A stretch of DNA of 64,000 bases from Lachnospiraceae bacterium UBA2864 (GCA_002350525.1 DEFA01000013.1:1363-65362), one strand, 5' to 3'; shown: positions 1 through 8,442, counted from the stretch's first letter. The notes: a model not told the origin generated them from the sequence alone. A program made the numbers and translations.

Positions 1-1410
1 GCAGCTATTGGTATTGTTATTGTTATGGTGAGTAAAGGTGAATCAAAGAAAAAGGATATTGGAAGTATTCTGCTTGGTTTTGCAATTCTGATGTTTGGAA
101 TGGAAACAATGAGCTCAGCTGTATCCGGTCTTGCTGATAATCCATCTTTTACAAAAATGATGACGGCATTTAGCAATCCTATTCTTGGAATGGTGGTTGG
201 TGCTGTTCTTACAGCGATTATTCAGAGTTCATCGGCATCTGTGGGAATACTTCAGGCACTTTGTGCAACTGGTGCAGTTCAATATTCTGTAGCATTACCT
301 ATCATTATGGGACAGAATATTGGAACCTGTGTAACAAGTATCATTTCTTCTATTGGTGCAAGTAAGAATGCAAGACGTGCAGCAATGATTCATTTGTATT
401 TCAACCTTATTGGAACTACTCTTTTCATGGTATTCTTTTATGCTCTAAATTCATTTATAGATTTTGCTTTTCTTGGAGAATCGGCAAATGCAGCAGGAAT
501 AGCAGTGATACACAGTTTATTCAATATAGGTGCAACAATAGTATTATTTCCTTTTTCCAACATGCTTGTCAGACTTGCAGAAATTACGATACCAGGTGGA
601 AAGAATAAAGAGGATGTTCAGGTTGAAATTGTATCGATTGATGAGAGATTTCTGGGAAGACCTGCTTTTGCTATGGAACTTTGCAGAGGCAAAGTCCGTG
701 AGATGGCAGAGCTTACAAGAAAATCAATGGAATTAGCACTAGAAGTCTTGCTTAAATATGATGAGGAAAAGGCGCAAGAAGTAATAAGACTGGAATCTGT
801 TGCTGATAAATATGAAGATGTACTTGGCTCATATTTAGTAAAGCTTTCGAGTAAAAATCTATCTACTACAGATAGTCAGAGTATGTCGATTATTCTGCAT
901 AGCATAAGTGATTTTGAAAGGATTTCAGATCATGCGATGGACATTGTAAAATCGGCGGACGAAATAAATACAAAAGGATTATCATTTACAAAAAATGCGA
1001 GACGGGAAATTGCAACTCTTTGCAGGGCGGTTAATGATATATGTAATCTTACTGTAGAGAGTTTTTGTAAAGATGATGATACTTCCGCAATCCATGTCGA
1101 GCCGTTGGAAGAAGTTATTGATACTCTGTCAAAGAAAGTGAAAGAGAATCACATCAAAAGACTTCAAAAAGGTAAATGTACAATTGAGATGGGCTTTATA
1201 TTGGAAGATATTCTAACAGGGTTAGAGCGTGTTTCGGATCATTGTTCTAATATAGCCGTGGAAATGATCACAATATATGACAATGACTACAATACTCATG
1301 AGTATTTCAAGAATTTTTCATCGGAGGAAAGAGCCTCATTTAATGAAGAATATGAAGAATTATTAAAAAGCTATCCCATTGGCAAACATGATGGTATGAT
1401 TAAAGAATAA
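1..1410 (+). CDS. Na/Pi cotransporter family protein with C-terminal PhoU repeats (5' end outside window)
   Basis: The reading frame is open from base 1, so the visible 469 or so residues are the C-terminal part of a longer protein. The first ~190 residues are hydrophobic and carry the QSSSA motif typical of the Na/Pi-cotransporter (NptA/PF02690) repeat, followed by a GQNIGT motif. From about residue 215 the protein becomes soluble and helical, with two PhoU-like halves (one around LHSISDFERISDHA, the other around DILTGLERVSDHCSNIA). The family imports phosphate with sodium, and the PhoU tail is thought to regulate it. It lies 18 bases before a PhoB/PhoR-like pair, which fits phosphate homeostasis. 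No Pst transporter is visible here. Confidence 0.88.
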   Translation, partial: AAIGIVIVMVSKGESKKKDIGSILLGFAILMFGMETMSSAVSGLADNPSFTKMMTAFSNPILGMVVGAVLTAIIQSSSASVGILQALCATGAVQYSVALPIIMGQNIGTCVTSIISSIGASKNARRAAMIHLYFNLIGTTLFMVFFYALNSFIDFAFLGESANAAGIAVIHSLFNIGATIVLFPFSNMLVRLAEITIPGGKNKEDVQVEIVSIDERFLGRPAFAMELCRGKVREMAELTRKSMELALEVLLKYDEEKAQEVIRLESVADKYEDVLGSYLVKLSSKNLSTTDSQSMSIILHSISDFERISDHAMDIVKSADEINTKGLSFTKNARREIATLCRAVNDICNLTVESFCKDDDTSAIHVEPLEEVIDTLSKKVKENHIKRLQKGKCTIEMGFILEDILTGLERVSDHCSNIAVEMITIYDNDYNTHEYFKNFSSEERASFNEEYEELLKSYPIGKHDGMIKE

Positions 1411-1428
1411 AAAGACAGAGGTGATAAA

Positions 1429-2097
1429 ATGGCACTGATTTATATAATAGAAGATGATGATAGTATCAGAGAAATAGAGGAATATGCTCTGATGAATGCA
1501 GGACATAAGGTATTAGGATTCACCTGTGCAAAGGATTTTTATAAGAAGCTGGAAGACGTAGTGCCGGATTTGTGTCTGGTGGATATTATGCTTCCTGATG
1601 AAAATGGAAATGAGATTGTAAGGAAACTTAGAAAAAACACAGAGACAGCGAAGTTACCTGTAATAATGGCGACAGCGAAAACATCTGAGCTTGATCTGGT
1701 AAAGGGGATTGAGGATGGGGCAGATGATTATATCAAGAAACCATTTTCTGTAATGGAGCTTATTTCAAGAGTAAAAGCCTTGCTTCGAAGAACGTTAACT
1801 GAAGAAGTGAAAGAATTAAAACTTGACGGCTTAACCATCAATAATGAGAAACATGAGGTTTCTGTTAATGGAAATCTGATTGAACTTACATACAAAGAAT
1901 ATGAGCTTTTATCATTATTTATTCTTAATAAGGGCATTGTACTTAATCGGGATACTATTATGGACCGGGTATGGGGCACAGATTATGAAGGAGAGTCAAG
2001 AACCATAGATATGCATGTAAAAACTCTTCGCCAAAAACTTGGAGATTATGGGTCGAGAATTAAAACTGTTAGAAATGTAGGCTATGTAATAGAATGA
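1429..2097 (+). CDS. OmpR/PhoB-family response regulator
   Basis: This is a 222-residue two-domain regulator. The receiver domain (residues 1-115) has the acidic pocket EDDD, the phosphoacceptor Asp in LVDIMLPDENG and the conserved Lys in YIKKPF. The C-terminal winged helix contains LTYKEYELLSLFILNKG and ends with the RTIDMHVKTLRQKLG and VRNVGYVIE motifs of OmpR/PhoB proteins. A good ribosome site (AGAGGTG) precedes the ATG. It overlaps the downstream kinase gene by ATGA. Its position after a phosphate transporter suggests a PhoB-like role, but the target promoters cannot be shown from this window. Confidence 0.9.
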   Translation: MALIYIIEDDDSIREIEEYALMNAGHKVLGFTCAKDFYKKLEDVVPDLCLVDIMLPDENGNEIVRKLRKNTETAKLPVIMATAKTSELDLVKGIEDGADDYIKKPFSVMELISRVKALLRRTLTEEVKELKLDGLTINNEKHEVSVNGNLIELTYKEYELLSLFILNKGIVLNRDTIMDRVWGTDYEGESRTIDMHVKTLRQKLGDYGSRIKTVRNVGYVIE

Positions 2098-3419
2098 AAA
2101 GTAAGATAAACATAAGACTTGTTGGTATTGCGATTCTTGCAGTTATAGCAACGGTCATTGGAATAACAATTATATATTACAGTCTGTTTCAAAAACAGGT
2201 AAGAGCTGAGCTGTCTGTTAGTGCTAAGCTTCTTAAAGATACCCATTATTTCGAATCAGTAAATATTGATATCGATGAGATAGACCTGTCAACAGATTTG
2301 AGTGAACTTCGTGTTACTTGGATTGATGAAGATGGAACTGTTTTATATGATAACGATGCATCAGCAGAACTGTTATCAAATCATAATGACAGGCCGGAAA
2401 TTCAGGAAGCTTTCGATAAAGGTAGTGGTGAAGCTATAAGAAAGTCAGACACAATGAAAAAGAACACATTCTATTATGCAGTATTACTTGATAATGGAAC
2501 TGTTCTTCGAGTGGCTACAAATGCACAGAGTATATGGTCGGTATTTATGTCTGCAGCACCTATTATAGCTTTGATCATTCTGCTTATCATTGCTATTTGT
2601 ATTTTTCTCTCACATATGCTTACAAAGCAGCTTTTATTACCGATTGAGATGATGGCTGAGAATCTTGAGGATTCAGATTATGAATCCCCATATAAAGAAC
2701 TGGATCCATTGGCGGAAATGCTTCGTAGTCAGCACGCAGATATTTTGGCAGCAGCTAAAGTCAGACAGGATTTTACAGCTAATGTGTCCCACGAGTTAAA
2801 GACACCACTTACGGCTATATCCGGTTATGCTGAGCTTTTGGACGGTGGGATGGTAGGTGAAGAGCAACAAAAACATTTTTACCAGGAAATAAGAAAGAAT
2901 GCTGACCGGTTACTCGCCCTTATCAATGATATCATAAGGTTATCTGACCTTGATCGAAAAGGGCATGAACCTTCTTTTGGTGTGATAGATTTATATGAAG
3001 TAGTAAAAGAATGCATGGATGAGTTGACAGTAAATGCGAAACAAAGAAATGTGAACATATCACTTGATGGTGAATCGTGTAATGTCCATGGAAGTAAAGA
3101 TATGCTGAAGGAACTTGTTGAAAACCTTGCTCAGAACGCAATCAGATATAATAACGCAGGTGGAAAGGTTTGGGTTTCTGTTACCAAAAGAGACGGACGA
3201 AGTGTTCTTACGGTAAAGGATAATGGTATTGGAATACCTGCATCAGAGCAACAAAGAATATTTGAGCGGTTTTATAGGGTGGATAAGAGTCGTTCGAAGG
3301 CTACCGGAGGAACCGGGTTGGGACTAGCAATTGTAAAACATATTGTTGAAATTCATGATGCAAAAATTGAATTAGATAGCGCCCCGGGAGTAGGGACGAC
3401 CATATCGGTTCTGTTTTAG
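2094..3419 (+). CDS. Membrane sensor histidine kinase (PhoR-like)
   Basis: This 441-residue protein has a transmembrane helix near residues 8-30, an extracytoplasmic sensor region to about residue 150, and a second helix near 150-175. The dimerisation/phosphorylation H-box VSHELKTPL follows at about residue 230. The ATP-binding domain carries the N box (ENLAQNAIRYN), the G1 box (DNGIGIP), the F region (IFERFYRVDKSRS) and the G2 box (GTGLGLAIV). The start overlaps the response regulator stop (ATGA), so the two are translationally coupled. The domain order matches PhoR/PnpS kinases. The signal sensed is not evident. Confidence 0.9.
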   Translation: MKSKINIRLVGIAILAVIATVIGITIIYYSLFQKQVRAELSVSAKLLKDTHYFESVNIDIDEIDLSTDLSELRVTWIDEDGTVLYDNDASAELLSNHNDRPEIQEAFDKGSGEAIRKSDTMKKNTFYYAVLLDNGTVLRVATNAQSIWSVFMSAAPIIALIILLIIAICIFLSHMLTKQLLLPIEMMAENLEDSDYESPYKELDPLAEMLRSQHADILAAAKVRQDFTANVSHELKTPLTAISGYAELLDGGMVGEEQQKHFYQEIRKNADRLLALINDIIRLSDLDRKGHEPSFGVIDLYEVVKECMDELTVNAKQRNVNISLDGESCNVHGSKDMLKELVENLAQNAIRYNNAGGKVWVSVTKRDGRSVLTVKDNGIGIPASEQQRIFERFYRVDKSRSKATGGTGLGLAIVKHIVEIHDAKIELDSAPGVGTTISVLF

Positions 3420-3460
3420 AACATCTGGCCACATAAAAATATATTGATTCAGATGTTTTA
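3419..3460 (+). terminator. Candidate terminator after the kinase gene
   Basis: ACATCTG (3421-3427) pairs with CAGATGT (3450-3456) and is followed by a T-rich stretch. The loop is long (22 nt) and the U-tract is interrupted, so this is a weak terminator candidate. Confidence 0.4.
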
Positions 3461-3654
3461 TGATTGTTTTGCTTATAACAACAAAGAAAACATTATAAGG
3501 CATTTTGGACCGAGCTGATAATTGATGAGGATCACTCCGGATAGGGGGCGATCTTTTACTTGTGGAATATAAAGAGAGTACGAAAATAGTACGAGAATAG
3601 TAAGGGAAATGTATAATATTAGATAAACTTGGCAAAATAATAAGGTAGACATTT

Positions 3655-3697
3655 AAAGTCCACTAATTATGGGAAAAGACGCGAAAATATGGACTTT
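3655..3697. repeat. Inverted repeat AAAGTCCA/TGGACTTT
   Basis: AAAGTCCA (3655-3662) and TGGACTTT (3690-3697) form an 8-bp inverted repeat flanked by further A/T pairing, in the noncoding stretch between the kinase gene and the mobile-element genes. It may mark an end of the element or a regulatory hairpin. No function can be assigned. Confidence 0.35.
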
Positions 3698-3949
3698 TAA
3701 AGCCATTCCACTAAAAGAATATATGGATTACAATACATACGAAAAAGATAAAAGTGGGTGTCACACTGATATAAATCTGTAAAAAAATGGTAGTTTCACA
3801 TCATTCCGTTAAAATGTCGAGCATGTATAATAAGCTTGAAAAGAAAAACTTGAAGTGAGAGTACAAGAAAATTTATAAAGTTGGTTATCTCACTTTATTC
3901 CATTAGATATATCTGTGGATTATAATATATGCAACAACTGAATAGCAAT

Positions 3950-4385
3950 TACAGCTTAAGTGGAAATCCTAGGGTAATGCCTGGAGGGGAAACTGTCACT
4001 GCTACCATATTAGTAGCCTGAAGGATTGAAAGATGAAGGGTGAGGAGCGGGATGGTCATCTGGTAAAAGGAATATCATTATTGTAGGAGGATAATAGCCC
4101 ACAAGGGACATAGAAGAATGTCCTAATCCTCGAAATGGCGGTAGAGGAGATAGTGCCTGCTATATAGCAGGGGCGTCGTGAACGAAAGGAAGTAAATACT
4201 TCTGGATCGGCTTGCTGTAATTCCCAGTACACAGGGCGATGAGGTGCCTTGAGAGAGGCGATGTGTACTTTTTTACGAAGACCAAGTATATATGATTGGT
4301 GGAATGAATTATGGAGTAAGCTAAACGGAGATAGCTGGTAATGGACACGATTGTGATCTGAACAATTAGCGAATGTAAGAAATAA
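3950..4385 (+). ncRNA. Large structured RNA candidate, possibly the 5' domain of a decayed group II intron
   Basis: No convincing protein frame covers this stretch, but compact hairpins follow one another. They are GCTAC/GTAGC (4001-4017), GGACAT/ATGTCC (4106-4123), CCTGCT/AGCAGG (4156-4171), GAAGT/ACTTC (4189-4202), AGTACAC/GTGTACT (4226-4269, enclosing GCCT/AGGC), ACCAA/TTGGT (4281-4300) and AGCTA/TAGCT (4319-4336). The purine-rich joints with GAAA and GGAA segments resemble domain I of bacterial group II introns. However, I see neither a domain V hairpin nor a maturase gene downstream. It could therefore be an intron remnant or another large ornate RNA. The existence of structure is well supported; the family is not. 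Confidence 0.45.
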
Positions 4386-4453
4386 GAGGCTTTGTATTTA
4401 GTACAATGTCTTTTTTTATTGCAAAGAATTATCTATGGGAATTAAGAGTAACG

Positions 4454-4641
4454 TGTGACAAGATATGTTGGCAAGGTTGGATATTGTGGGAGGAATTGTT
4501 GCCGAAGTTAATAATATCGGCAACAAAATGTGTAACACCTGAGTATCCATATATTTCTTGTGACAAGAATTGTTGCCAAATAGCAGATTTGTGACAAGAA
4601 TTGTTATCTCAAAGTGCCTAAAAGCGCCAACAATTTGTTGG
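4454..4641. repeat. Direct and inverted repeats, possible relaxosome or regulator binding array
   Basis: Two identical 17-nt copies of TTGTGACAAGAATTGTT lie at 4558-4574 and 4589-4605, 31 nt apart, with a partial copy (TGTGACAAGA) at 4454-4463. A 10-bp perfect inverted repeat, TTGTTGCCGA/TCGGCAACAA, lies at 4496-4526. A palindrome CCAACAA-T-TTGTTGG lies at 4627-4641. The array is just upstream of a MobC-like gene, so accessory-protein binding sites of an oriT are a reasonable inference. Confidence 0.5.
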
Positions 4642-4680
4642 AGGATCAGGATTTTGGCTTAAAAGGTAATGTCCAGGGTC

Positions 4681-4740
4681 TTAGGGGTGTCCCTTAACAA
4701 GATGCAAAATGGTATTGTAAAACATTTTGCGTATCTTGCC
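4681..4740. other. Putative origin of transfer (oriT) hairpin
   Basis: GCAAAATG (4704-4711) pairs with CATTTTGC (4723-4730). The stem continues beyond a 2-nt bulge with CAAGAT (4698-4703) against ATCTTG (4733-4738). Just 5' of the hairpin lies GGGTGTCCCTTA, which resembles the CGCCCTTA-type nick regions of IncP/MOBP and MOBQ origins. The position 42 nt before a MobC-like gene is typical of oriT. The nick site is inferred and no relaxase gene is present in the window. Confidence 0.4.
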
Positions 4741-4782
4741 ACTTATAGATAATCATTTTTTTATGAAGGAAAGGATTAAAAA

Positions 4783-5124
4783 ATGAAAAAAGAAAAAATT
4801 AAAGGATTTCGTATGAACGAAGAAGAGGCATCTAAGCTAACTAAAGCAGCAAATGCTCTCGGAATAAAAGAAAGTGACTATATACGAAGATGCATAGTCA
4901 GAGGCCCTAGCAATAACAAAAAGGTTATTATTTTGCTTCATGATTTAATGAACGAAATAAACTATATAGGACGAAACATTAATCAGATTGTTAAGAATAA
5001 TAATTCTGGTCTATATCTTAGATCAGATAAAGATGCACTTCTTGCTTATATGCATCGTATAAATATGAGTCTAATTAATACGAATAATGAAATTAGAAAA
5101 TTAGGAAATAGGGAGGATTTTTAA
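4783..5124 (+). CDS. MobC-like plasmid mobilization/relaxosome accessory protein
   Basis: This is a 113-residue basic protein. It begins with a ribbon-helix-helix-like segment (GFRMNEEEASKLTKAANALGIKESDYIRRCI) and ends with the helical region LMNEINYIGRNINQIVKNNNS. That second segment closely resembles the MobC/relaxosome consensus (a stretch of the type LxxIGxNLNQIAxxxN). MobC proteins bind oriT and help the relaxase open the strands. The oriT-like repeats directly upstream agree with this. A relaxase gene would normally follow, but here only a 46-residue ORF and an excisionase gene do, which points to a deletion. Confidence 0.75.
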   Translation: MKKEKIKGFRMNEEEASKLTKAANALGIKESDYIRRCIVRGPSNNKKVIILLHDLMNEINYIGRNINQIVKNNNSGLYLRSDKDALLAYMHRINMSLINTNNEIRKLGNREDF

Positions 5125-5265
5125 ATGAACGTAAGTGAATTAGATTTTGATATCAGAGTTGGATTAAGTAAGGTTGAGGAAAATATAGTAGGCCTTGCGG
5201 ACAAAGAAAAGGAACGCGTTGTAGATGCGTATAATAAGGTTCATGCAGATGGAAAAATACAGTAA
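5125..5265 (+). CDS. Small 46-residue protein after MobC, possible fragment
   Basis: An ATG directly abuts the mobC stop codon and is preceded by a strong ribosome site (AGGGAGG, 8 nt spacing). The product is acidic and helical (start MNVSELDFDIRVGLSKVEEN, end VVDAYNKVHADGKIQ). I do not recognise a family. It may be a genuine small protein, or the truncated start of a longer gene fused to the region before xis by deletion. It overlaps the start of the excisionase gene in another frame. Confidence 0.5.
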   Translation: MNVSELDFDIRVGLSKVEENIVGLADKEKERVVDAYNKVHADGKIQ

Positions 5266-5461
5266 AAATATAACTCCGGTATGGAACAGATATATACTTA
5301 TAATTGTTGAAGCTGCGGAGTATTATCATATCGGAGAGAAGAAGCTTCGCAGGTTAGTTGATGAACATCCTAAAGCCGATTTTATTATAATGAATGGGAA
5401 TAGAGTTCTGCTGAAAAAGAAACAGTTTGAAAGATTTTTGGATGATGCATCCTATGTATAA
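5249..5461 (+). CDS. xis: Tn916-type excisionase (Xis)
   Basis: The product from the ATG at 5249 is 70 residues. It matches the Tn916 excisionase pattern closely: a PVWNRYILIIVEAAEYYHIG segment, then EKKLRRLVDEH, then FIIMNGNRVLLKKKQFERFLD. This is a winged-helix DNA-bending protein that directs the integrase towards excision. The in-frame ATG at 5243 is an alternative start, and the ribosome site is weak (AAGG) for both. It is followed by a strong hairpin and then the integrase gene, as in Tn916-family elements. Confidence 0.85.
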   Translation: MEKYSKNITPVWNRYILIIVEAAEYYHIGEKKLRRLVDEHPKADFIIMNGNRVLLKKKQFERFLDDASYV

Positions 5462-5521
5462 AAACATGGTTGTGATTACGCAATCTGAATAGCAGCAATA
5501 ATTAAATAGTTTGAGTGGAAA

Positions 5522-5570
5522 AGAGTCCAGGCCTTGTGTTAATATTATCTGCATAAGGTCTGGACTCTCT
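5522..5570 (+). promoter_or_regulatory. Strong hairpin between xis and int (attenuator-like)
   Basis: AGAGTCCAGGCCTT pairs with AAGGTCTGGACTCT (13 of 14 positions) around an AT-rich loop, ending 24 bases before the integrase start. No U-tract follows, so it is more likely a translational or processing element than an intrinsic terminator. Confidence 0.55.
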
Positions 5571-5594
5571 ATGTTTAAGAAAGAGAGGACTATT

Positions 5595-6803
5595 ATGAGT
5601 GAAAAAAGAAGAGATAACAAGAATCGAATCTTACATAATGGAGAGATTCAGAAAGCAGATGGAAGATACAGATTTAAGTATCAGGACATTAATGGAAAAA
5701 CCAACTATGTGTACAGTTGGAGACTGGACAAGAATGATCCTACACCTAAAGGTAAGACAAGAGATTTGTCGTTAAGGGAAAAGGAAAAACAGATTGAGCA
5801 GGATATGTTTAATCAGGTTGTTCCTAATGGTGGGAATTTTACCGTCATTACTCTTGTGGAAAAATATGTTGGCTTAAAAACCGGGGTTCGTCAAAGTACA
5901 GTTGCAGGTTATAAAACTGTAATAAATGTCCTTAAGAAAGAGCCTTTTGGAAGAATGCGGATTGATAAGGTAAAAACTTCTGATGCTAAGTCGTGGTTGA
6001 TTAAGCTTCAAAAGAAAGATGGCAGAGGTTACAGTTCTATTCATTCCATTCGAGGAGTTCTGAGACCGGCATTTGAAATGGCACTTAATGATGATCTGAT
6101 AAAAAAGAATCCATTTGCATTTGAACTGAGTTCTGTGGTGGTTAATGACAGTGTTACCAGAGAGGCTATCACAAGAAAACAGGAGAGGGACTTATTAAAG
6201 TTTATTAAGGAGGATGCACATTTTTGTAGATACTATGATGCTATCTATATACTGTTTAATACTGGACTTAGAATCTCTGAGTTTTGTGGACTTACAATAA
6301 ATGATATTGATTTTAAGAAAATGAAAATCAATGTTGAGAGACAGCTTCAGAGATCAAGTAATATGGAGTACATCATAGAAAAGCCTAAGACTGAAAGTGG
6401 AACCAGATTTGTTCCTATGACCATTGAGGTTGCTGATGCATTTAGGCGTATTATTGAACAGAGAGAAAATCCTAAAGTCGAACCAATGGTAGATGGCATA
6501 GTTGGATTTTTATGCTTGGATAAGAATGATATGCCTATGGTTGCTCTTCATTGGGAGAAGTATATGCAGCATATCAGAGAGAAGTACAATAGTATTTATA
6601 AGGTGCAGATGCCTTGTGTTACTCCACATGTTTGCAGACATACTTTCTGCAGTAAGATGGCAAAGTCAGGAATGAATCCTAAGACGCTACAATACATTAT
6701 GGGACATGCTGATATAAGCGTTACACTTAATACATATACGCATGTGAATTTTGAAGATGCAAAGGATGAGATGGAGAGACTATCTTTAATAAAAGCCATC
6801 TAG
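5595..6803 (+). CDS. int: Tn916-type tyrosine recombinase (integrase)
   Basis: I place the start at the ATG at 5595, preceded by GAGAGG. This gives 402 residues, nearly the length of Int-Tn (405), and the N-terminus MSEKRRDNKNRIL matches that family. The N-terminal part holds the arm-binding domain (DGRYRFKYQ, YVYSWRL), followed by a SAM-like core-binding domain. The catalytic domain shows GLRISE (first Arg), HVCRHTF (His-x-x-Arg), GHAD (His) and the tyrosine in NTYTHV. It appears intact and would catalyse excision and integration of the element. Its partner functions (relaxase, coupling protein) are absent, so the element looks like a remnant or a minimal mobilizable unit. Confidence 0.93.
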   Translation: MSEKRRDNKNRILHNGEIQKADGRYRFKYQDINGKTNYVYSWRLDKNDPTPKGKTRDLSLREKEKQIEQDMFNQVVPNGGNFTVITLVEKYVGLKTGVRQSTVAGYKTVINVLKKEPFGRMRIDKVKTSDAKSWLIKLQKKDGRGYSSIHSIRGVLRPAFEMALNDDLIKKNPFAFELSSVVVNDSVTREAITRKQERDLLKFIKEDAHFCRYYDAIYILFNTGLRISEFCGLTINDIDFKKMKINVERQLQRSSNMEYIIEKPKTESGTRFVPMTIEVADAFRRIIEQRENPKVEPMVDGIVGFLCLDKNDMPMVALHWEKYMQHIREKYNSIYKVQMPCVTPHVCRHTFCSKMAKSGMNPKTLQYIMGHADISVTLNTYTHVNFEDAKDEMERLSLIKAI

Positions 6804-6813
6804 TGAAAATGTT

Positions 6814-6876
6814 GTTTTACAATGTAAAACGTGAGGTGCACGGAAGTGGAATTTGCACCTTATTTTGCACCTTTTG
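6814..6876. repeat. Repeats just after int, candidate element end or arm sites
   Basis: A palindrome GTTTTAC-aat-GTAAAAC occupies 6814-6830. AGGTGCA (6834-6840) is inverted relative to two direct copies of TTTGCACCTT between 6851 and 6876. In Tn916 the integrase N-domain binds short direct repeats near the ends of the element, so these are candidates for such sites. The exact attachment junction cannot be fixed from one sequence. Confidence 0.4.
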
Positions 6877-6978
6877 CCGGCAAAAATATGCAATAATATG
6901 CCGATATTTGCAAAAATACGGATTTTCAGAATGGTTGGAAAACATAATAAAATCAAGGAATTATGAGGAAAATAGCTA

Positions 6979-7455
6979 ATGATAAAAGTACTCTTCGTCT
7001 GCTGGGGCAACATATGCCGTTCCCCAATGGCAGAATTTGTTTTAAAGAAAATGGTTAAAGAGAAGCATCTTGATGCTCTGTTCCATATCGAGTCCAGAGC
7101 GACTCATACGGATGAAATATGGAATGGCAAAGGCAATCCGGTTTATCCGCCTGCAAAAGCAAAGCTTGCGGAGCATGGTATATCATGCGAAGGAAAGAGA
7201 GCCCAGCTGCTTACTCGACAGGACTATGATGACTTCGATTATATAATAGGTATGGATGACCTGAATGCAAGATGGATGCCGAAAATACTGGGTGGCGATC
7301 CGGATAAGAAGATTCATCTGCTTATGGATTTCACGGACAATCCGAGAGGGGTTGCCGATCCGTGGTATACAAGGGATTTTGATGCAACCTATAGAGATGT
7401 GGTCGAAGGCTGTACAGGATTTCTTAAGTATTTAAAAGAAACTGGAATGCTTTAA
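6979..7455 (+). CDS. Low-molecular-weight protein tyrosine phosphatase family protein
   Basis: This 158-residue enzyme has the N-terminal P-loop CWGNICRSPMAE (nucleophilic Cys and the Arg-Ser pair) and the general-acid motif DPWYTRDFDATY near residue 128, as in the LMW-PTP family. The family removes phosphate from tyrosine or arginine residues. The YwlE branch acts on phosphoarginine in Bacillus, and a YwlG-like gene lies two genes downstream. The Trp after the catalytic Cys is a small variation on the usual CLGNICRS. Tyrosine or arginine specificity cannot be decided here. Confidence 0.92.
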   Translation: MIKVLFVCWGNICRSPMAEFVLKKMVKEKHLDALFHIESRATHTDEIWNGKGNPVYPPAKAKLAEHGISCEGKRAQLLTRQDYDDFDYIIGMDDLNARWMPKILGGDPDKKIHLLMDFTDNPRGVADPWYTRDFDATYRDVVEGCTGFLKYLKETGML

Positions 7456-7483
7456 GCTGTTCTTATGGAGAAATCTGAATATC

Positions 7484-7852
7484 ATGAAAAATAATATCAG
7501 AGAAACCATTGTGAAGATTTTTACAGCACTGGGGATATTGGAGACTGTAATATCCGCAGTCATTTTGATATGCTCTTTTCACGGCTTGACAGATCTTACA
7601 TTTCAGATTATTGTTCATGTGGTAGTATTATTGATATGGCTGGTACAGGGATTTGTCGTATTTCAAATGGATTGGGGAGGCTTTGCATTTGTTTTTATTG
7701 CCATACTGGAACTGCTGATGGCGGCATTTGGTTTTTGGACCCTTTATTCAATGACGGACTATGTAATAAAGTCGGCAGCTATGGAGGCAGGGATACCGTA
7801 TATTATGACGAGCCTCGTAACAACTATTTCAGGAAAACATATAACAGTATAA
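7484..7852 (+). CDS. Small membrane protein of unknown function
   Basis: The 122-residue product has three clear hydrophobic helices, near residues 11-33, 38-60 and 63-88, and a short polar C-terminus. I do not recognise a family. It sits 28 bases after the phosphatase gene and 14 bases before the YwlG-like gene, all on one strand, so co-transcription is likely. The ribosome site (GGAGA) is rather far from the ATG. Confidence 0.6.
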   Translation: MKNNIRETIVKIFTALGILETVISAVILICSFHGLTDLTFQIIVHVVVLLIWLVQGFVVFQMDWGGFAFVFIAILELLMAAFGFWTLYSMTDYVIKSAAMEAGIPYIMTSLVTTISGKHITV

Positions 7853-7866
7853 GGATTTGATAAACA

Positions 7867-8430
7867 ATGGATATCATCAAACAGATAGAAAAGGACACGG
7901 CAGAGGTTATTGCCGAGGTTGCAGAGAAGGCGAAGCTGAGGGAGGGACAGCTCTTTATAATCGGATGTTCCTCCAGTGAAACCATAGGAGAGCATATGGG
8001 AACTGCGTCGAGTAAGGACGCGGCAGAGGTTATCTACAGAACAATTGCGAAGGAGCTTAAAGAAAGAGGAGTTAATCTTGCGGTTCAGTGCTGTGAGCAT
8101 CTCAACAGAGCAGTAGTAGTTGAAAGAGAGACCATGCAGAAGTACGGCTTTGAAGAGGTAAATGTAATCCCTCAGCCTCATGCAGGCGGTGCATTTGCGG
8201 TAGAGGCATATAAAAACTTTGCTGATCCTGTAGTGGTTGAAAGTATAGAAGCAAAAGCCGATGCGGGAATAGATATAGGCGGAGTCATGATAGGTATGCA
8301 TATTCATCCGGTTGTTGTTCCTCTCAGACTGGAGCACAGAAGCATCGGAAAGGCTGTAATTATAGGAGCACGAAGAAGGCCGAAGTATGTGGGCGGTGTA
8401 AGAGCCGTATATAACGAAGAATTGGAGTAG
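7867..8430 (+). CDS. YwlG/UPF0340 (TIGR01440) family protein
   Basis: The 187-residue protein matches the UPF0340 family. It carries the GCSSSETIGEHMGTAS segment near residue 33, the VQCCEHLNRAVVVE segment near 75, and the C-terminal RRRPKYVGGVRAVYN motif. The biochemical function of the family is not established. In Bacillus the homologue ywlG lies close to the LMW phosphatase gene ywlE, and the same neighbourhood is kept here. Confidence 0.85.
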   Translation: MDIIKQIEKDTAEVIAEVAEKAKLREGQLFIIGCSSSETIGEHMGTASSKDAAEVIYRTIAKELKERGVNLAVQCCEHLNRAVVVERETMQKYGFEEVNVIPQPHAGGAFAVEAYKNFADPVVVESIEAKADAGIDIGGVMIGMHIHPVVVPLRLEHRSIGKAVIIGARRRPKYVGGVRAVYNEELE

Positions 8431-8442
8431 TTCACCGAACCC

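Noticed and set aside
4160..4348. Minus-strand ORF within the structured RNA
   Set aside because: It is the complement of RNA stems and shows no protein features.
4406..4594. 62-residue ORF in the repeat region upstream of mobC
   Set aside because: It runs through the repeated TTGTGACAAG array and has no ribosome site or domain; it is a by-product of the repeats.
7759..8337. 192-residue minus-strand ORF opposite the YwlG-like gene
   Set aside because: It has no ribosome site and low-complexity content; it is a shadow of the real gene.
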